Positions 16,757 through 25,737 of a DNA stretch of 64,000 nucleotides are shown here, in pieces (positions within the stretch are counted from its first letter, which is position 1; each line of letters starts with the position of its first letter). The DNA is from Nocardia jinanensis (GTDB lineage: Bacteria > Actinomycetota > Actinomycetes > Mycobacteriales > Mycobacteriaceae): assembly GCF_014645735.1 (NCBI RefSeq), contig NZ_BMMH01000005.1, forward strand, positions 326,614 through 390,613, written 5' to 3'. The position numbers and the translations under genes are program-made. The notes under the pieces were generated by a model, which saw only the letters and a list, made by a program, of their open reading frames with translations, did not search any database and was not told the DNA's origin.

Positions 16757-17595
16757 CAATGCGCTCCTACCTTGTTTCCTATCGACTGGGTCAGCGCGCG
16801 CAGTGTGAACTCCTCGACCATCGCAATCCGATACTCGGCCGAGGCGTGCAGATCGGAAGCCGCAGTGATCTCGTTCGCGGCAGCGCGCGCGGATTCGGCG
16901 ATCCTCTCGTCGGTCATCGGCCCATCCGCAAGGATCGACTCGGCCGCGACGGGACGGATCGGGATCGTGCCGACACCCCCGATGGCTATCCGAAGGACCC
17001 CGCCCACCTCTGCCACCGCGACCGTTACGAGGCCGAAATCACCGTGCCGGCGGGAGAATTCGGCGAACCCGTACCGCTCCGGAACCGGGAAGTCGACAGC
17101 GATGACGATCTCGTTATCGTCCAGGGAGGTCTCGAGAGGGCCGACGAAGAGATCGTTCACCGATAGTGCGCGGATACCTTCAGGGCCCTGGACGTGGACG
17201 AGCGCACCCAACGCGGTGGCCACCACCGGTAACTCCGCGGAGGGATCGGCGTGGGCGATACTGCCGCCGGTGGTTCCGCGCGTCCGGATGGCGCTGTGGC
17301 CGATCCACTTCGCCGCCTCCGACAGCAATGGGAGATGTACCTGCTCGACCAGCATCGAGTGCCGGACGAGCGCGCCCACCCGCACGGTGGAGTCATCGAT
17401 GGTCTCGATCGTGTCGAGTCCGGGCACTCGGTTGATGTCGATCAGAATCGCCGGACGTCCGAGGCGCATCGCCAGCACCGGGACGAGGCTCTGTCCCCCG
17501 GCCAGGACCTTGCCCTCACCGTCGGCGGATTCCAGGGTTTTCACCGCCTCGGCGATACTCGAGGGCCGGCTGTAGTCGAACGGTGCAGCCTTCAT
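16756..17595 (-). CDS. molybdenum hydroxylase, FAD-binding subunit (CoxM-like)
   Basis: 279 residues. The FAD-binding signatures are AGGQSLVPVLAMRLGRP (about 32-48) and RTRGTTGGSIAHADPSAELP (about 100-119), as in CoxM and the medium subunits of xanthine dehydrogenases. It passes electrons from the 2Fe-2S clusters to an acceptor. Its stop overlaps the start of the small subunit, and it follows the enoyl-CoA hydratase by 10 bases, so subunit production is probably coupled. Confidence 0.93.
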   Translation of the reverse strand: MKAAPFDYSRPSSIAEAVKTLESADGEGKVLAGGQSLVPVLAMRLGRPAILIDINRVPGLDTIETIDDSTVRVGALVRHSMLVEQVHLPLLSEAAKWIGHSAIRTRGTTGGSIAHADPSAELPVVATALGALVHVQGPEGIRALSVNDLFVGPLETSLDDNEIVIAVDFPVPERYGFAEFSRRHGDFGLVTVAVAEVGGVLRIAIGGVGTIPIRPVAAESILADGPMTDERIAESARAAANEITAASDLHASAEYRIAMVEEFTLRALTQSIGNKVGAH

Positions 17596-17605
17596 GGGCG
17601 CGCCC

Positions 17606-18334
17606 TCACTTTCCCACGAATTTCGGCATACGGTTCTCCGCCCGCGCGAGTTGGCTCTCGGTGAAGTCCGCGCTCGCCCAGCATTGCTCGAATTCCTCGT
17701 CGAGGCGGGTCTCCCAGGTACCGGGTTCGGTCAGCGCCTGCACAGCGTGCTTGGAGTATTTCAGCGAAAGCGGCGCATAGGACGCGATCTCCCGCGCGAG
17801 TGCCCGCGCGTCGTCGGTGGAGCCGATTCTGTCCGCCAGCCCCCGGGTGAGGGCGGCGGGTGCGTCGAGGGTATCGGCGGCGAGCAGCAGCGCACGCGTG
17901 GTCGCTCCCCCGGCCAACGCCGCGAGACGGCGGATCGTCCACGGGTCGACGGCGAGGCCGTTGCGGGCCGTCGGGACCGCGAACTTCGCGGTAGGTGCGA
18001 CGATGCGCAGATCGCAGGCGATGGCCAGTTGCGTACCCGCTCCTATCGCGGGCCCGTTGACCGCGGCGAGCACTGGAATCGGCGCCGAGGTGATCGCGCC
18101 CAACGCGGTGTAGAGGGCGGCGCGGAACCCGTCACCGTAGACCCCGCCCAAGTCCGCACCAGCGCTGAACGTGCTGCCTGCTCCGGTGATGACCAGCGCC
18201 CGGCTCCCCGCCGACACGCATTTGCCGACCGAGGCCGTGAGCTGGGTCAGGTGTGCGAGGTCCAGGGCGTTACGCTTTTCGTGACGATCGAGGGTGATCT
18301 CCGCGACGTCTCCGTGCTCGGTGACGGTGATCAT
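17606..18334 (-). CDS. enoyl-CoA hydratase/isomerase family protein
   Basis: 242 residues from ATG 18334, which overlaps the Mo-subunit stop (ATGA). Crotonase-fold blocks are clear: oxyanion-hole stretch ITGAGSTFSAGADLGG (about 55-70) and AAVNGPAIGAGTQLAIACDL (about 90-109). The usual second catalytic Glu position (E144 type) lies in PTARNGLAVDP with no Glu, so it may be an isomerase or hydrolase rather than a classical hydratase. Its insertion between Mo and FAD subunit genes is unusual and suggests it acts directly on the hydroxylation product. HmfE-type CoA hydrolysis is one possibility (inference). Confidence 0.88.
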   Translation of the reverse strand: MITVTEHGDVAEITLDRHEKRNALDLAHLTQLTASVGKCVSAGSRALVITGAGSTFSAGADLGGVYGDGFRAALYTALGAITSAPIPVLAAVNGPAIGAGTQLAIACDLRIVAPTAKFAVPTARNGLAVDPWTIRRLAALAGGATTRALLLAADTLDAPAALTRGLADRIGSTDDARALAREIASYAPLSLKYSKHAVQALTEPGTWETRLDEEFEQCWASADFTESQLARAENRMPKFVGK

Positions 18335-20676
18335 CGCATCGCCTCCCACAAGGTGGCCGGTGTGATCGGCAGATGGTGGATCTCGATAGCGACCGCGTTG
18401 TGTACCGCGGCGGCGAGCACGGCGTTGGGGCCGAGCGTGCCGCCCTCGCCGACTCCGCGCACCCCGAGTGGATTGTCGGCCGGGACGGAGATGTGCTCGA
18501 TGATCATCTCCGGCACCTCGTGACTGGTCGGCATCAGGTAATCCATCAGCGTTCCGGTCGACAGGTTGCCGGCGTCGTCATAGACCAGGTGTTCGTACAG
18601 GGCCCCACCGATACCCTGCGCGATGGACCCGACTATCTGCCCCTCCACGACCATGGGGTTGATGACGCGGCCCGCATCCTCGGTGCAGACCCATTTGAGG
18701 ATTCTCAGGTCACCCGTCCTGCGATCTATCTCGATCGTGGCCGCCTGGGCTCCCGCGGCGAAGGCACCGCGGATCGGATCGAAGAATCGGGTCGCCTGCA
18801 GGCCGGGTTCGATTCCTTCCGGGAGCCGATTGGATTCCAGATAGGCGATCCGGGCCAGCTCTGCCAGCGTGGCCAGCGGTTTCGTGTCATCCGGACCCCA
18901 GACCTCGCCGCCTCTGCAGTCGAGGTCTCCGGCGTCCACTCCGTGCAGCGCGGCGGCGAGTTCGAGCACCTTCGCTTTCACCGCTTCCCCGGTCCGGTGT
19001 GCGGCACCGCCGCCGATGACGGCCTGCCGCGAGGAAAAGGCCCCGAATCCCCACAGGGATTCGTTGGTATCGCCGATGCGCACGTTGACATCCTCGTAGG
19101 GCACGCCCACCGCGTCGGCGACGATCTGGGCGATGGTCGTCTCCGACCCCTGTCCCTGGGTAGTGACTCCACTGAGCACTGTCACCTTGCCGTCGGGATC
19201 GACACGCACAGTGCACGCGTCGTGGCCGGTGCGGAAAGGCATCCGCGGGCCGGCCGCGGCGGCCCGCCCGAGTCCGGTGAGTTCGTTGTAGCAGGCGAAA
19301 CCGATACCGATCGGGTTCTCACCCGTTTGCCGTCTACGCTGTTGTTCTGCGAGGAATTCGTCGTAGCCGATCGCCTCGACGCATTTGTCCAGACATGCGC
19401 CGTACCAGCCGGAGTCGTCGACGAGCCGACTGGGCATACGGTACGGGATCTCTTCCGGAGTCACGAGGTTCTTCCGTCGGATCTCGAGAGCGGTCATCCC
19501 CAACTCGGCAGCGGCGGCGGTCAGCACCGATTCCATCGCGAACACGGTCGCGGGCCGGGCCACTCCGCGGTACGGGCCCGCGTAGGCGGTATTCGTGGTG
19601 ACACCGCGGGTAACACACCGGTAGTTGTCGAGCCGGTAGGGTCCGGACAGCAGGCCACCGGCCATGAGGGGTTCGATACCCGCGGTCCACGGATACACCG
19701 AGTAGGCGCCGACATTGCAGGTGATGTCCGCGTCCAGGGCGAGCAACGTGCCGTCCTTCGCGAACCCGGCCTTGACGAGGTACCGGTGATCGCGGGCGTG
19801 GGCGGCGGCTTGTAGATGCTCGGCTCGGTCTTCCACCCACTTGAGTGGGTATCCCCTCATCTCGCGTGCCATCACGCACAACGCGAGATCCTCCGGGTAC
19901 AGCACAGCTTTGGTGCCGAAACCGCCGCCCACATCGGGAGCGATGACCCGGACGTTGGACTCCGCCAGACCGAGCAACTCGGCGAGCATATTCCGTACCA
20001 GATGCGGAATCTGCGTACCCGACCACAGGGTGAGTTTGTCGTCGACCGGATCCCACAACGCGACTCCCGCCCGGCATTCCATCGGATTTCCGGCGTGCCG
20101 ATTCGTGGTGAGTTCCCGTTCGACGACGACATGCGACCTCGCGAAGGCCTCCTCGACATCTCCGGCGTCGAACTTTCGTTCCAGCAGGACGTTGTCGGGC
20201 GCCTCTTCGTGAACCGGGACCTCCGGCGGCTGCCACGCGATCACCGTGGCGGGCAACTGATCGTAGTCGATATCGATCCGTTCGATCGCGTCCTCTGCGA
20301 GGTAGCGGCTTTCCGCGACGACCGCTGCCACCGCCTCACCCGCGAAGCGGACCTTCTGCCACGCCAGGATCGGCTGCGCCGTCTCGACGTAACTGGTGAG
20401 CGCTGACTGCGCGCGTAGTGCGATGGACCGGAACGCGGGCAGCGCGCCCGCGAACACGCCGTGAACCCCCGCCAGGGCCTCCGCCGCGGCAAGGTCGACC
20501 TTCGTGATGGTGGCGTGACCGTAGGGACTGCGCAGGAAGGCGATATGCCGCATCCGCGGCAGGTCGAGATCGGAAACGTAACGGCCGTGACCGGTGATCA
20601 GTCGCGCGTCTTCCTTACGGCGAACGGACCTGCCCACGGCACCGGCAACGGGTTCAGCAGCGTGCTCGATCGTCAT
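18331..20676 (-). CDS. molybdenum hydroxylase, molybdopterin-binding large subunit
   Basis: 781 residues from ATG 20676, which overlaps the SDR stop (ATGA); a longer open frame upstream is a shadow. N-terminal blocks are GRSVRRKEDARLITGHGRYVSD and SPYGHATITKVD; the Moco-binding region includes APDVGGGFGTKAVLYPEDLA (about 240). The substrate-site segment is GPYRGVARPAT, the form found in general xanthine-oxidase-family hydroxylases, not the CSFR loop of true CO dehydrogenase. The catalytic Glu lies in GVGEGGTLGPN (about residue 744). It hydroxylates an unsaturated carbon using water. The gene product is probably cytoplasmic and matured by XdhC (30959). Confidence 0.95.
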   Translation of the reverse strand: MTIEHAAEPVAGAVGRSVRRKEDARLITGHGRYVSDLDLPRMRHIAFLRSPYGHATITKVDLAAAEALAGVHGVFAGALPAFRSIALRAQSALTSYVETAQPILAWQKVRFAGEAVAAVVAESRYLAEDAIERIDIDYDQLPATVIAWQPPEVPVHEEAPDNVLLERKFDAGDVEEAFARSHVVVERELTTNRHAGNPMECRAGVALWDPVDDKLTLWSGTQIPHLVRNMLAELLGLAESNVRVIAPDVGGGFGTKAVLYPEDLALCVMAREMRGYPLKWVEDRAEHLQAAAHARDHRYLVKAGFAKDGTLLALDADITCNVGAYSVYPWTAGIEPLMAGGLLSGPYRLDNYRCVTRGVTTNTAYAGPYRGVARPATVFAMESVLTAAAAELGMTALEIRRKNLVTPEEIPYRMPSRLVDDSGWYGACLDKCVEAIGYDEFLAEQQRRRQTGENPIGIGFACYNELTGLGRAAAAGPRMPFRTGHDACTVRVDPDGKVTVLSGVTTQGQGSETTIAQIVADAVGVPYEDVNVRIGDTNESLWGFGAFSSRQAVIGGGAAHRTGEAVKAKVLELAAALHGVDAGDLDCRGGEVWGPDDTKPLATLAELARIAYLESNRLPEGIEPGLQATRFFDPIRGAFAAGAQAATIEIDRRTGDLRILKWVCTEDAGRVINPMVVEGQIVGSIAQGIGGALYEHLVYDDAGNLSTGTLMDYLMPTSHEVPEMIIEHISVPADNPLGVRGVGEGGTLGPNAVLAAAVHNAVAIEIHHLPITPATLWEAMR

Positions 20677-21440
20677 GGCATCGAATACCCACCATTGACG
20701 GACACGATCTGGCCGGTGGTCCAGGACGACCTCGGCGAGGACAGCAGCAGGATCGTGGGGGTGACATCGTCGGGCGTTCCGAAGCGGCGCAGCGGATACG
20801 CCGCGAGAATGCGCTTCATCTTCGCGTCGTCGGCGTTGCCGGTATGGGCGTCGAGGCTCCCGGTCTGCACGAGTGCGATCGAGACGGCGTTCGCGCGGAT
20901 CTTGTGGCGTGCGAGTTCCTTCGCCAGCGATTTGGTCAATCCCACCGTGGTAGCGCGGGTGGTCGCGGTGACGAGGAGACGGGATTCGCCCACGCGGCCG
21001 GAGTCGCCCATCAGGTTGATGATCGAGCCCTCGACATTGCAGTCGACCATTTGCCGGGCGACGGCTTGGGTGACACGCAGCGTGCCGGCAACGGTGATCT
21101 CGATCTGCGGAGCCCAATCCTCCTCCGTGGTCTCCAGGAACGGCTTGCTCTGAGTTACGGCGGAGTTGTTGACGAGGATGTCGATCGGCCCGAGTTCGGA
21201 TTTGACCGCCTCGACCGCGGCATTCACAGCAGCCCCGTCGGCCAGGTCGGCGCCGACCGCGATCGCGCGCACTCCCAGTGCCGCGGCTTCCTTTGCAGCT
21301 TCCTCGGCGCCGTGGGCCGACGCGTTGTAATGGAAGGCGACGTTCGCGCCTTCCGCCGCGTAGGCCGCGCCGATCGCACGGCCGAGGCCTTTGCCCGCGC
21401 CGGTCACCAGGACGGTCTTGTCTGCCAGACCGAGGTTCAT
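20673..21440 (-). CDS. SDR-fold protein lacking the canonical catalytic triad
   Basis: 255 residues. The cofactor motif VLVTGAGKGLGRAIGAAY (about 10-27) and NNSAV (about 91) are intact and it ends in a normal VNGGYSMP tail. In the active-site region the expected Ser is Gly145 (INLMGDSG), the Tyr is Thr158 and the Lys is Arg162 (TATTRATTVGLTK). It is therefore unlikely to be an ordinary dehydrogenase; it may bind NAD(P) structurally, or use another chemistry. It sits between the MBL hydrolase (2-base gap) and the Mo subunit (ATGA overlap), so it is an integral operon member. Confidence 0.87.
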   Translation of the reverse strand: MNLGLADKTVLVTGAGKGLGRAIGAAYAAEGANVAFHYNASAHGAEEAAKEAAALGVRAIAVGADLADGAAVNAAVEAVKSELGPIDILVNNSAVTQSKPFLETTEEDWAPQIEITVAGTLRVTQAVARQMVDCNVEGSIINLMGDSGRVGESRLLVTATTRATTVGLTKSLAKELARHKIRANAVSIALVQTGSLDAHTGNADDAKMKRILAAYPLRRFGTPDDVTPTILLLSSPRSSWTTGQIVSVNGGYSMP

Positions 21441-21442
21441 TG

Positions 21443-22249
21443 TCAGTTCTCCTTGTTGTAGGTCCAGCGCGGTGCACCGTCGATGGTGGTCAGCCGGCCG
21501 GCTTGCATGCCCGGGAAGTGGGCGGCGAGGATATCGGTATCGGTATCGGCGAACTCCGAGACGAAGTCGGCGCGGACGGCGGCGGCCGCGACGGAATCGA
21601 AGTCGAACGCGAAATGCCAGTGCGGTTCGACGAGTTCGATCGGGGTGTGGGCGAGATCGCCGATCAGTGCGGCGCGCTGTCCCTCGCTGGAGACGATGAG
21701 GGTGGTCGAGCCCGGCGTATGCCCCGGGGTGTGGCGGGCATCCAATCCGGGGGCGAGGGTCGCATCACCGGCGAAGAGCTCGAGTCGGCTCTCGAGCGGC
21801 CTGAGCTTGCGCACGGCGCCGGGTTCGGCGGACGGGCTTTCGACGAAATGCTCCCAGTCGAGCTCGTGCACGCGATACGCGGCATTCTCGAAGACCACAG
21901 CGCCCTTCTTCGACGCCCATCCGACATGGTCGAAATGCAGGTGCGTGAAAATCACATCGGTGATTTCGCCCGGCTCCAGCCCCTGCGCTTTCAGGCTCTC
22001 GAGAAACTGGCCGCCACGGTACTTTCCGTTGTCGATCGTCCCGACGCCCGCATCGACGAGGATGTTGCGATCGCCCGAGCGGATCAGATACCCGCCGACG
22101 GCGAGTTCGAGACGCCCATCGTCGGTGAGCAGTTCTTCGTGCTCGTCCCAGGGGTCGCCCGGGACCTCGGGCCGGAGCAGTACCTCACGGGGATCCTCCT
22201 GGCCTGCGCCGTCGAGGAGGGGCGTCAACAGCAGCGAACCCAATTTCAT
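21443..22249 (-). CDS. MBL-fold metallo-hydrolase
   Basis: 268 residues. The metal motif THLHFDHVGW (HxHxDH, about 101-110) and HTPGHTPGST (about 180) with a later GDLAHTP Asp define a two-metal beta-lactamase fold. Family members hydrolyse lactones or thioesters, and a lactonase or acyl-CoA hydrolase role in this pathway is plausible. Its ATG overlaps the CoxG stop (ATGA). There is no signal peptide, so it acts in the cytoplasm. Confidence 0.9.
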   Translation of the reverse strand: MKLGSLLLTPLLDGAGQEDPREVLLRPEVPGDPWDEHEELLTDDGRLELAVGGYLIRSGDRNILVDAGVGTIDNGKYRGGQFLESLKAQGLEPGEITDVIFTHLHFDHVGWASKKGAVVFENAAYRVHELDWEHFVESPSAEPGAVRKLRPLESRLELFAGDATLAPGLDARHTPGHTPGSTTLIVSSEGQRAALIGDLAHTPIELVEPHWHFAFDFDSVAAAAVRADFVSEFADTDTDILAAHFPGMQAGRLTTIDGAPRWTYNKEN

Positions 22250-23028
22250 CGGATCTCCTCGGTGTTGCCCGGGTTGGACGTGTTGATCGGACCGGTCTCG
22301 GCGAACGGCCCGTTGTAGCCGGAGTAGGTGGGAAAAATGAGGTTGATGGTGAGCGGGAGGCCCGCAGCCGGGTAGCCGCCGAATGCCCCGGGCCGGGCGG
22401 GCCCGGCTCGGCCGCGCCCCCTCCTGGTCAAGAGCACGATCAACGTGACCACTGCGGCCAACGCCCCGGCGCCGGGTAATGCGTACTTCGCCACGATGCC
22501 GCTCATGCTGCCCATGACATCGAGGGGCTCGACCTCGTCGATCGTCTTGGGTCGCGCTGGGGCGCCCCCGGTCAGGTCCGCTGCGCCGCCGGATATCTCG
22601 GCTTCGAGATTCCGCACGAACTGACCGAGAAGTTTGTTGGAGACATCGGCGATTACGCCGCGTCCGAAACCGGCGACGCGGCCGGACAGTGCGAGATCGG
22701 TCAGGACGTGGACGCTGGTACCGGTTCCCTGCTCCGACAGGGTGACAGTGATCGTCGCCTTGGCACCGCCCTGACCACCCACATCTTTACCCTCGGCCCG
22801 GATAACGATCCGGTGGCCGGTGGCATCCTTCTCGACGAAGCGGCCGGCCCCCTTGTACTGGGCCGAGACCGGCCCGACCTTGATCTTGACAGCACCCTCG
22901 AAGTCATCGCCGTCGATACCCAGGACCGCGGCACCGGGAAGACACGGGATCACCCGCCCGATATCGAGGAAGACGTCCCAGGTCTGCGCCACCGGGAGAT
23001 CCACGGAGAAGGTGTTGATGAGTTCCAC
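22246..23028 (-). CDS. CoxG-like SRPBCC protein with C-terminal membrane segment
   Basis: 260 residues. Residues 1-150 are a START/SRPBCC domain of the CO dehydrogenase subunit G type (FSVDLPVAQTWDVFLDI, CLPGAAVLGIDGDDF, VGPVSAQYKGAG). A hydrophobic helix GAGALAAVVTLIVLLTRR (about 195-212) follows, then a Pro/Gly tail. CoxG proteins recruit Mo hydroxylases to the membrane for electron transfer. It is the first gene of the operon. Its GTG start lies only 10 bases from a TetR-type operator (23038-23058), so repressor binding should block initiation directly. Confidence 0.88.
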   Translation of the reverse strand: MELINTFSVDLPVAQTWDVFLDIGRVIPCLPGAAVLGIDGDDFEGAVKIKVGPVSAQYKGAGRFVEKDATGHRIVIRAEGKDVGGQGGAKATITVTLSEQGTGTSVHVLTDLALSGRVAGFGRGVIADVSNKLLGQFVRNLEAEISGGAADLTGGAPARPKTIDEVEPLDVMGSMSGIVAKYALPGAGALAAVVTLIVLLTRRGRGRAGPARPGAFGGYPAAGLPLTINLIFPTYSGYNGPFAETGPINTSNPGNTEEIR

Positions 23029-23037
23029 AGAGCCATC

Positions 23038-23058
23038 CTAACTAATACTCGTTAGTAT
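23038..23058. promoter_or_regulatory. TetR-type operator, site 1 (ACTAA-N6-TTAGT)
   Basis: A 21-bp element begins CTAACTAATA and contains ACTAA (23041-23045), a 6-base spacer and TTAGT (23052-23056). It is nearly identical to 25717-25737 and related to three other sites in the window. It sits immediately upstream of the Mo-hydroxylase operon. Confidence 0.8.
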
Positions 23059-23235
23059 CGAGGTTACGGAGCACGTCCAGCCGTGTCAAACCTCCCCGGA
23101 GGCTCGCGGAGCACCGTTTCGCAGCCGAATCCGGGAGGGCCGATCGGCAACGCAATTGCCCACTCCAGCAATGGATTCGGCCATATCCGTCCGGGACACC
23201 CGGGTGCTTTTCGAACGAGAGACAGGAGAACGATC

Positions 23236-23694
23236 ATGAGCGCCGAAACAGTCGATCTGCGCGAGAACCCGACCGTGGCGGACTTCCCGGTGCGCCGTGC
23301 AGTCACCACACGGTGGTCCGACAACGATATGTACGGTCATCTGAACAACGCCGTCTACTACCAGCTCTTCGATGCGGCGATCAACAGCTGGATCATCGAG
23401 CGATCCGGACTCGACCCGGTCGGCACCGCCGCCTTGGGTGTCGTCGTCGAGTCCGGGTGCCGATACCTCGAGCAACTGCAGTTTCCGCAAACCCTCGAGG
23501 TCGGCATCCGCGTAGCCCGGCTGGGCCGTACCAGCGTCACCTACGACCTCGGACTCTTCACCGCCGGCACGCCGGCGACGGCGACGGTCGCCGCTCGCGG
23601 CCGGTGGGTCCACGTCTATGTCGATCGCGGCACGCGGCGCCCGGTACCGATTCCCGCCGATCTGCGCCGGCTTTTCGAGACGGCCACCGGATAG
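23236..23694 (+). CDS. acyl-CoA thioesterase (4HBT family)
   Basis: 152 residues from ATG 23236 with AGGAGA upstream; an open frame reaches further back but into the divergent promoter. The hot-dog active-site stretch RWSDNDMYGHLNNAVYYQLF (about 24-43, Asp and HLNN) marks a 4-hydroxybenzoyl-CoA thioesterase-type enzyme. It is divergent from the Mo-hydroxylase operon and ends at a strong bidirectional terminator. It may hydrolyse a CoA intermediate of that pathway or recycle CoA. Confidence 0.85.
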   Translation: MSAETVDLRENPTVADFPVRRAVTTRWSDNDMYGHLNNAVYYQLFDAAINSWIIERSGLDPVGTAALGVVVESGCRYLEQLQFPQTLEVGIRVARLGRTSVTYDLGLFTAGTPATATVAARGRWVHVYVDRGTRRPVPIPADLRRLFETATG

Positions 23695-23712
23695 TCGCCC
23701 AACGACCGCACC

Positions 23713-23752
23713 CGGTTCTGTGGCTGCACACACCGCCGCAGCCACAGAACCG
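23713..23752. terminator. strong bidirectional terminator
   Basis: A perfect 15-bp stem (23713-23727 / 23738-23752, beginning CGGTTCTGTGGCTGC) with a 10-base loop lies between the convergent thioesterase and symporter genes. It is the clearest intrinsic-terminator-like hairpin in the window, though without a U-tract. Confidence 0.8.
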
Positions 23753-23757
23753 CGATC

Positions 23758-25305
23758 CTAGGATTCCTCGGCGCCGAGCCCGACCTGCGACCGCACACGC
23801 AGCTCGGTGAAGGCCGGCTCCTGACGGGGGTCCGGTTTCCCGACCATGGTTCCGACCCAGCAGGCCACGAACCCGACGGGGATCGATACCAACACCGGGA
23901 AGGTCAGCGGGAAGGGCGCATCCGCGGCGCCTCCCGGCCACACCTGAGGGCCGAGGATGATCAGCACGACGGAGCTGACCAGGCCGGCACCGATTCCGAT
24001 CACCGCCCCGAGAGTGTTGAAGCGCCTCCAGCTCAGACTGAGCGCGAGAGCCGGGAAATTCGCACTCGCCGCGATCGACAACGCCAACCCGACGAGCAGC
24101 GCGACATTGATTCCCGGTCCGAGTAGAAGTGTCAGCACGATCGCGACCACCCCGACACCGGCAGCCGCAATCCGGGCGACGATCGCACCTTCGCGTTCGG
24201 TCGCAGTGCGTCGCTTGACGACATTGAACCAGAGGTCATGGGACAGAGCACCCGACGCCGACAGCACCAGGCCGGCCACCACAGCCAGAATAGTGGCGAA
24301 CGCGACCGCGCTGACCAGGGCGATGAAGACATCGCCGCCGAAACTTCCCTCGCCGCCGCCGAGGTACTGCGCGAGCAACGGGGCGGTCAGGTTTCCGCCG
24401 GCAGTTTCTTTTTCCGATCCGGCCGGAAGGATCGCGCGAGCTCCGTACCCGATGATCGAGGTCATGATGAAGAAGACACCGATGATTCCGACAGCCCATC
24501 CCACCGAGCGTCGCGCGGCTCGAGCATCGGGAACAGTGAAGAATCTGATCAGAATATGCGGAAGCGCGGCCGTGCCGATGGCGTAGGCGACCGCCGAGGA
24601 CAAGGTGTTGAGCGGGTTCGCGCTCGACCCGCCCGGGGCCAGGTAGGCGTCGCCGGCGGGATGCTTATCGGCGGCCGCTTCGAACAAGCTCAGGGGGTTG
24701 AAATCGAACTTCCAGAGGACGCTCACACACAGGGCCGCGCCGACGATCAGCAGCAGCGCCGCCTTGATGATCTGAACCCAGGTCGTCGCGAGCATACCGC
24801 CGAATACGACGTAGAACAGCATCGCGACGCCTGTAATGATCACGGCGGGCGTGAAGTTCATTCCGGTCAGCGCTCGGATGAGTACGCCCGCGCCGACGAG
24901 TTGGGCGATGAGGTAGAAGACGACCACCACCAGTGTGGCCAGCGAGGTGGCAGCCCGCACGGGACGCTTGCTGAAGCGGAACGAGAGCACGTCCGCGATC
25001 GTGTACTGGCCGGCATTGCGCATCTTTTCCGCGAACAGCAGCAGGATCAACAGGAACGAGAAGATCGCGGCCGTTGCCAGCACCCACCCGTCGAACCCGG
25101 TGAGGAAGATCAAGCCGGTGAAACCGAGAAAGGTCGCCGCCGACATCAGGTCCCCGGAGATCGCGAACCCGTTCTGGACGCCGGTGACGCTGCGGCCGGC
25201 GGCATAGAAGTCCGATTGGGTGCTCGTCCGACGAGCGGCCCAGAACGTCACGATGACCGTGACGGCCAGTACGGCGGCGAAGAAGAACAGCCTGGTGGGG
25301 TTCAT
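23758..25305 (-). CDS. sodium/solute symporter (SSF family, ActP-like)
   Basis: 515 residues from ATG 25305, overlapping the DUF485 stop (ATGA). About 13 hydrophobic helices run from LFFFAAVLAVTVIVTFWAA to VLVSIPVGFVACWVGTMVG. The family landmarks TSTQSDFYAAGRSVTGVQNG and ISGDLMSAATFLGFTGL (about 25-60) are present. SSF proteins of this type import acetate, propionate or other small monocarboxylates with sodium. The operator at 25717 shared with the Mo-hydroxylase operon suggests it imports that pathway's substrate acid. Confidence 0.92.
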   Translation of the reverse strand: MNPTRLFFFAAVLAVTVIVTFWAARRTSTQSDFYAAGRSVTGVQNGFAISGDLMSAATFLGFTGLIFLTGFDGWVLATAAIFSFLLILLLFAEKMRNAGQYTIADVLSFRFSKRPVRAATSLATLVVVVFYLIAQLVGAGVLIRALTGMNFTPAVIITGVAMLFYVVFGGMLATTWVQIIKAALLLIVGAALCVSVLWKFDFNPLSLFEAAADKHPAGDAYLAPGGSSANPLNTLSSAVAYAIGTAALPHILIRFFTVPDARAARRSVGWAVGIIGVFFIMTSIIGYGARAILPAGSEKETAGGNLTAPLLAQYLGGGEGSFGGDVFIALVSAVAFATILAVVAGLVLSASGALSHDLWFNVVKRRTATEREGAIVARIAAAGVGVVAIVLTLLLGPGINVALLVGLALSIAASANFPALALSLSWRRFNTLGAVIGIGAGLVSSVVLIILGPQVWPGGAADAPFPLTFPVLVSIPVGFVACWVGTMVGKPDPRQEPAFTELRVRSQVGLGAEES

Positions 25306-25673
25306 GCGGGGCCTCCAGACGAAGAGGTGCCCGTAACCGCCTCCAGTGCTCTGTTTTCGAGCGGGACGAAGACCCGTGTCGACGCACGGAGGTACGCGGC
25401 GGTGACCACCCACACGAGAACGAACTGCGACAGGCCGAGGGCATATGCCACCGTGACCCCGCGAGCGACGAACTGCCCCATGAAGTTATGGGCGTAGGCG
25501 GTCAGAATTACGAATGCGCCGAACCACAGAATCGAGCCCGCGAGTGCGACTCGGACGAATCCGGTTCTGCGATCGACCAATTCCGCGAAGTCGGGTGAGG
25601 CCGCGACCTGCTGGAAATCGGGGTCGACAGGTGCGTACCGAGTACGCCCGATCGTGGAGTGATCCACTGCCAT
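25302..25673 (-). CDS. DUF485 membrane protein (YjcH-like symporter partner)
   Basis: 123 residues with two transmembrane helices (ALAGSILWFGAFVILTAYA about 44-62 and ALGLSQFVLVWVVTAAYL about 77-94). This matches DUF485 proteins that precede SSF acetate-type symporters, as yjcH does actP in E. coli. The conserved FAELVDRRTGFV lies before the first helix. Its stop overlaps the symporter start. It probably assists or tunes the transporter. Confidence 0.88.
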   Translation of the reverse strand: MAVDHSTIGRTRYAPVDPDFQQVAASPDFAELVDRRTGFVRVALAGSILWFGAFVILTAYAHNFMGQFVARGVTVAYALGLSQFVLVWVVTAAYLRASTRVFVPLENRALEAVTGTSSSGGPA

Positions 25674-25716
25674 GATTCCTCTCGAACAGGCCGCTGGAGA
25701 TGGCAGCCACGTATAA

Positions 25717-25737
25717 CTAACTAATATGCGTTAGTAT
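25717..25737. promoter_or_regulatory. TetR-type operator, site 2
   Basis: A 21-bp element starting CTAACTAATA, with ACTAA 25720-25724 and TTAGT 25731-25735 around a 6-base spacer. It lies 44 bases upstream of the DUF485/symporter operon. It differs from site 1 at only two positions. Confidence 0.8.

Noticed and set aside
18331..20676. Aerobic CO dehydrogenase large subunit
   Set aside because: CoxS, CoxM and CoxG-like neighbours suggested it, but the active-site loop reads GPYRGVARP and not the CSFR type of true CO dehydrogenase.
18331..21477. 1048-residue minus-strand open frame
   Set aside because: Only residues from ATG 20676 are homologous to Mo hydroxylases; the N-terminal part is an out-of-frame reading of the SDR gene.
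24238..25497. 419-residue plus-strand open frame
   Set aside because: Antisense to the SSF symporter, highly charged and repetitive, no domain.
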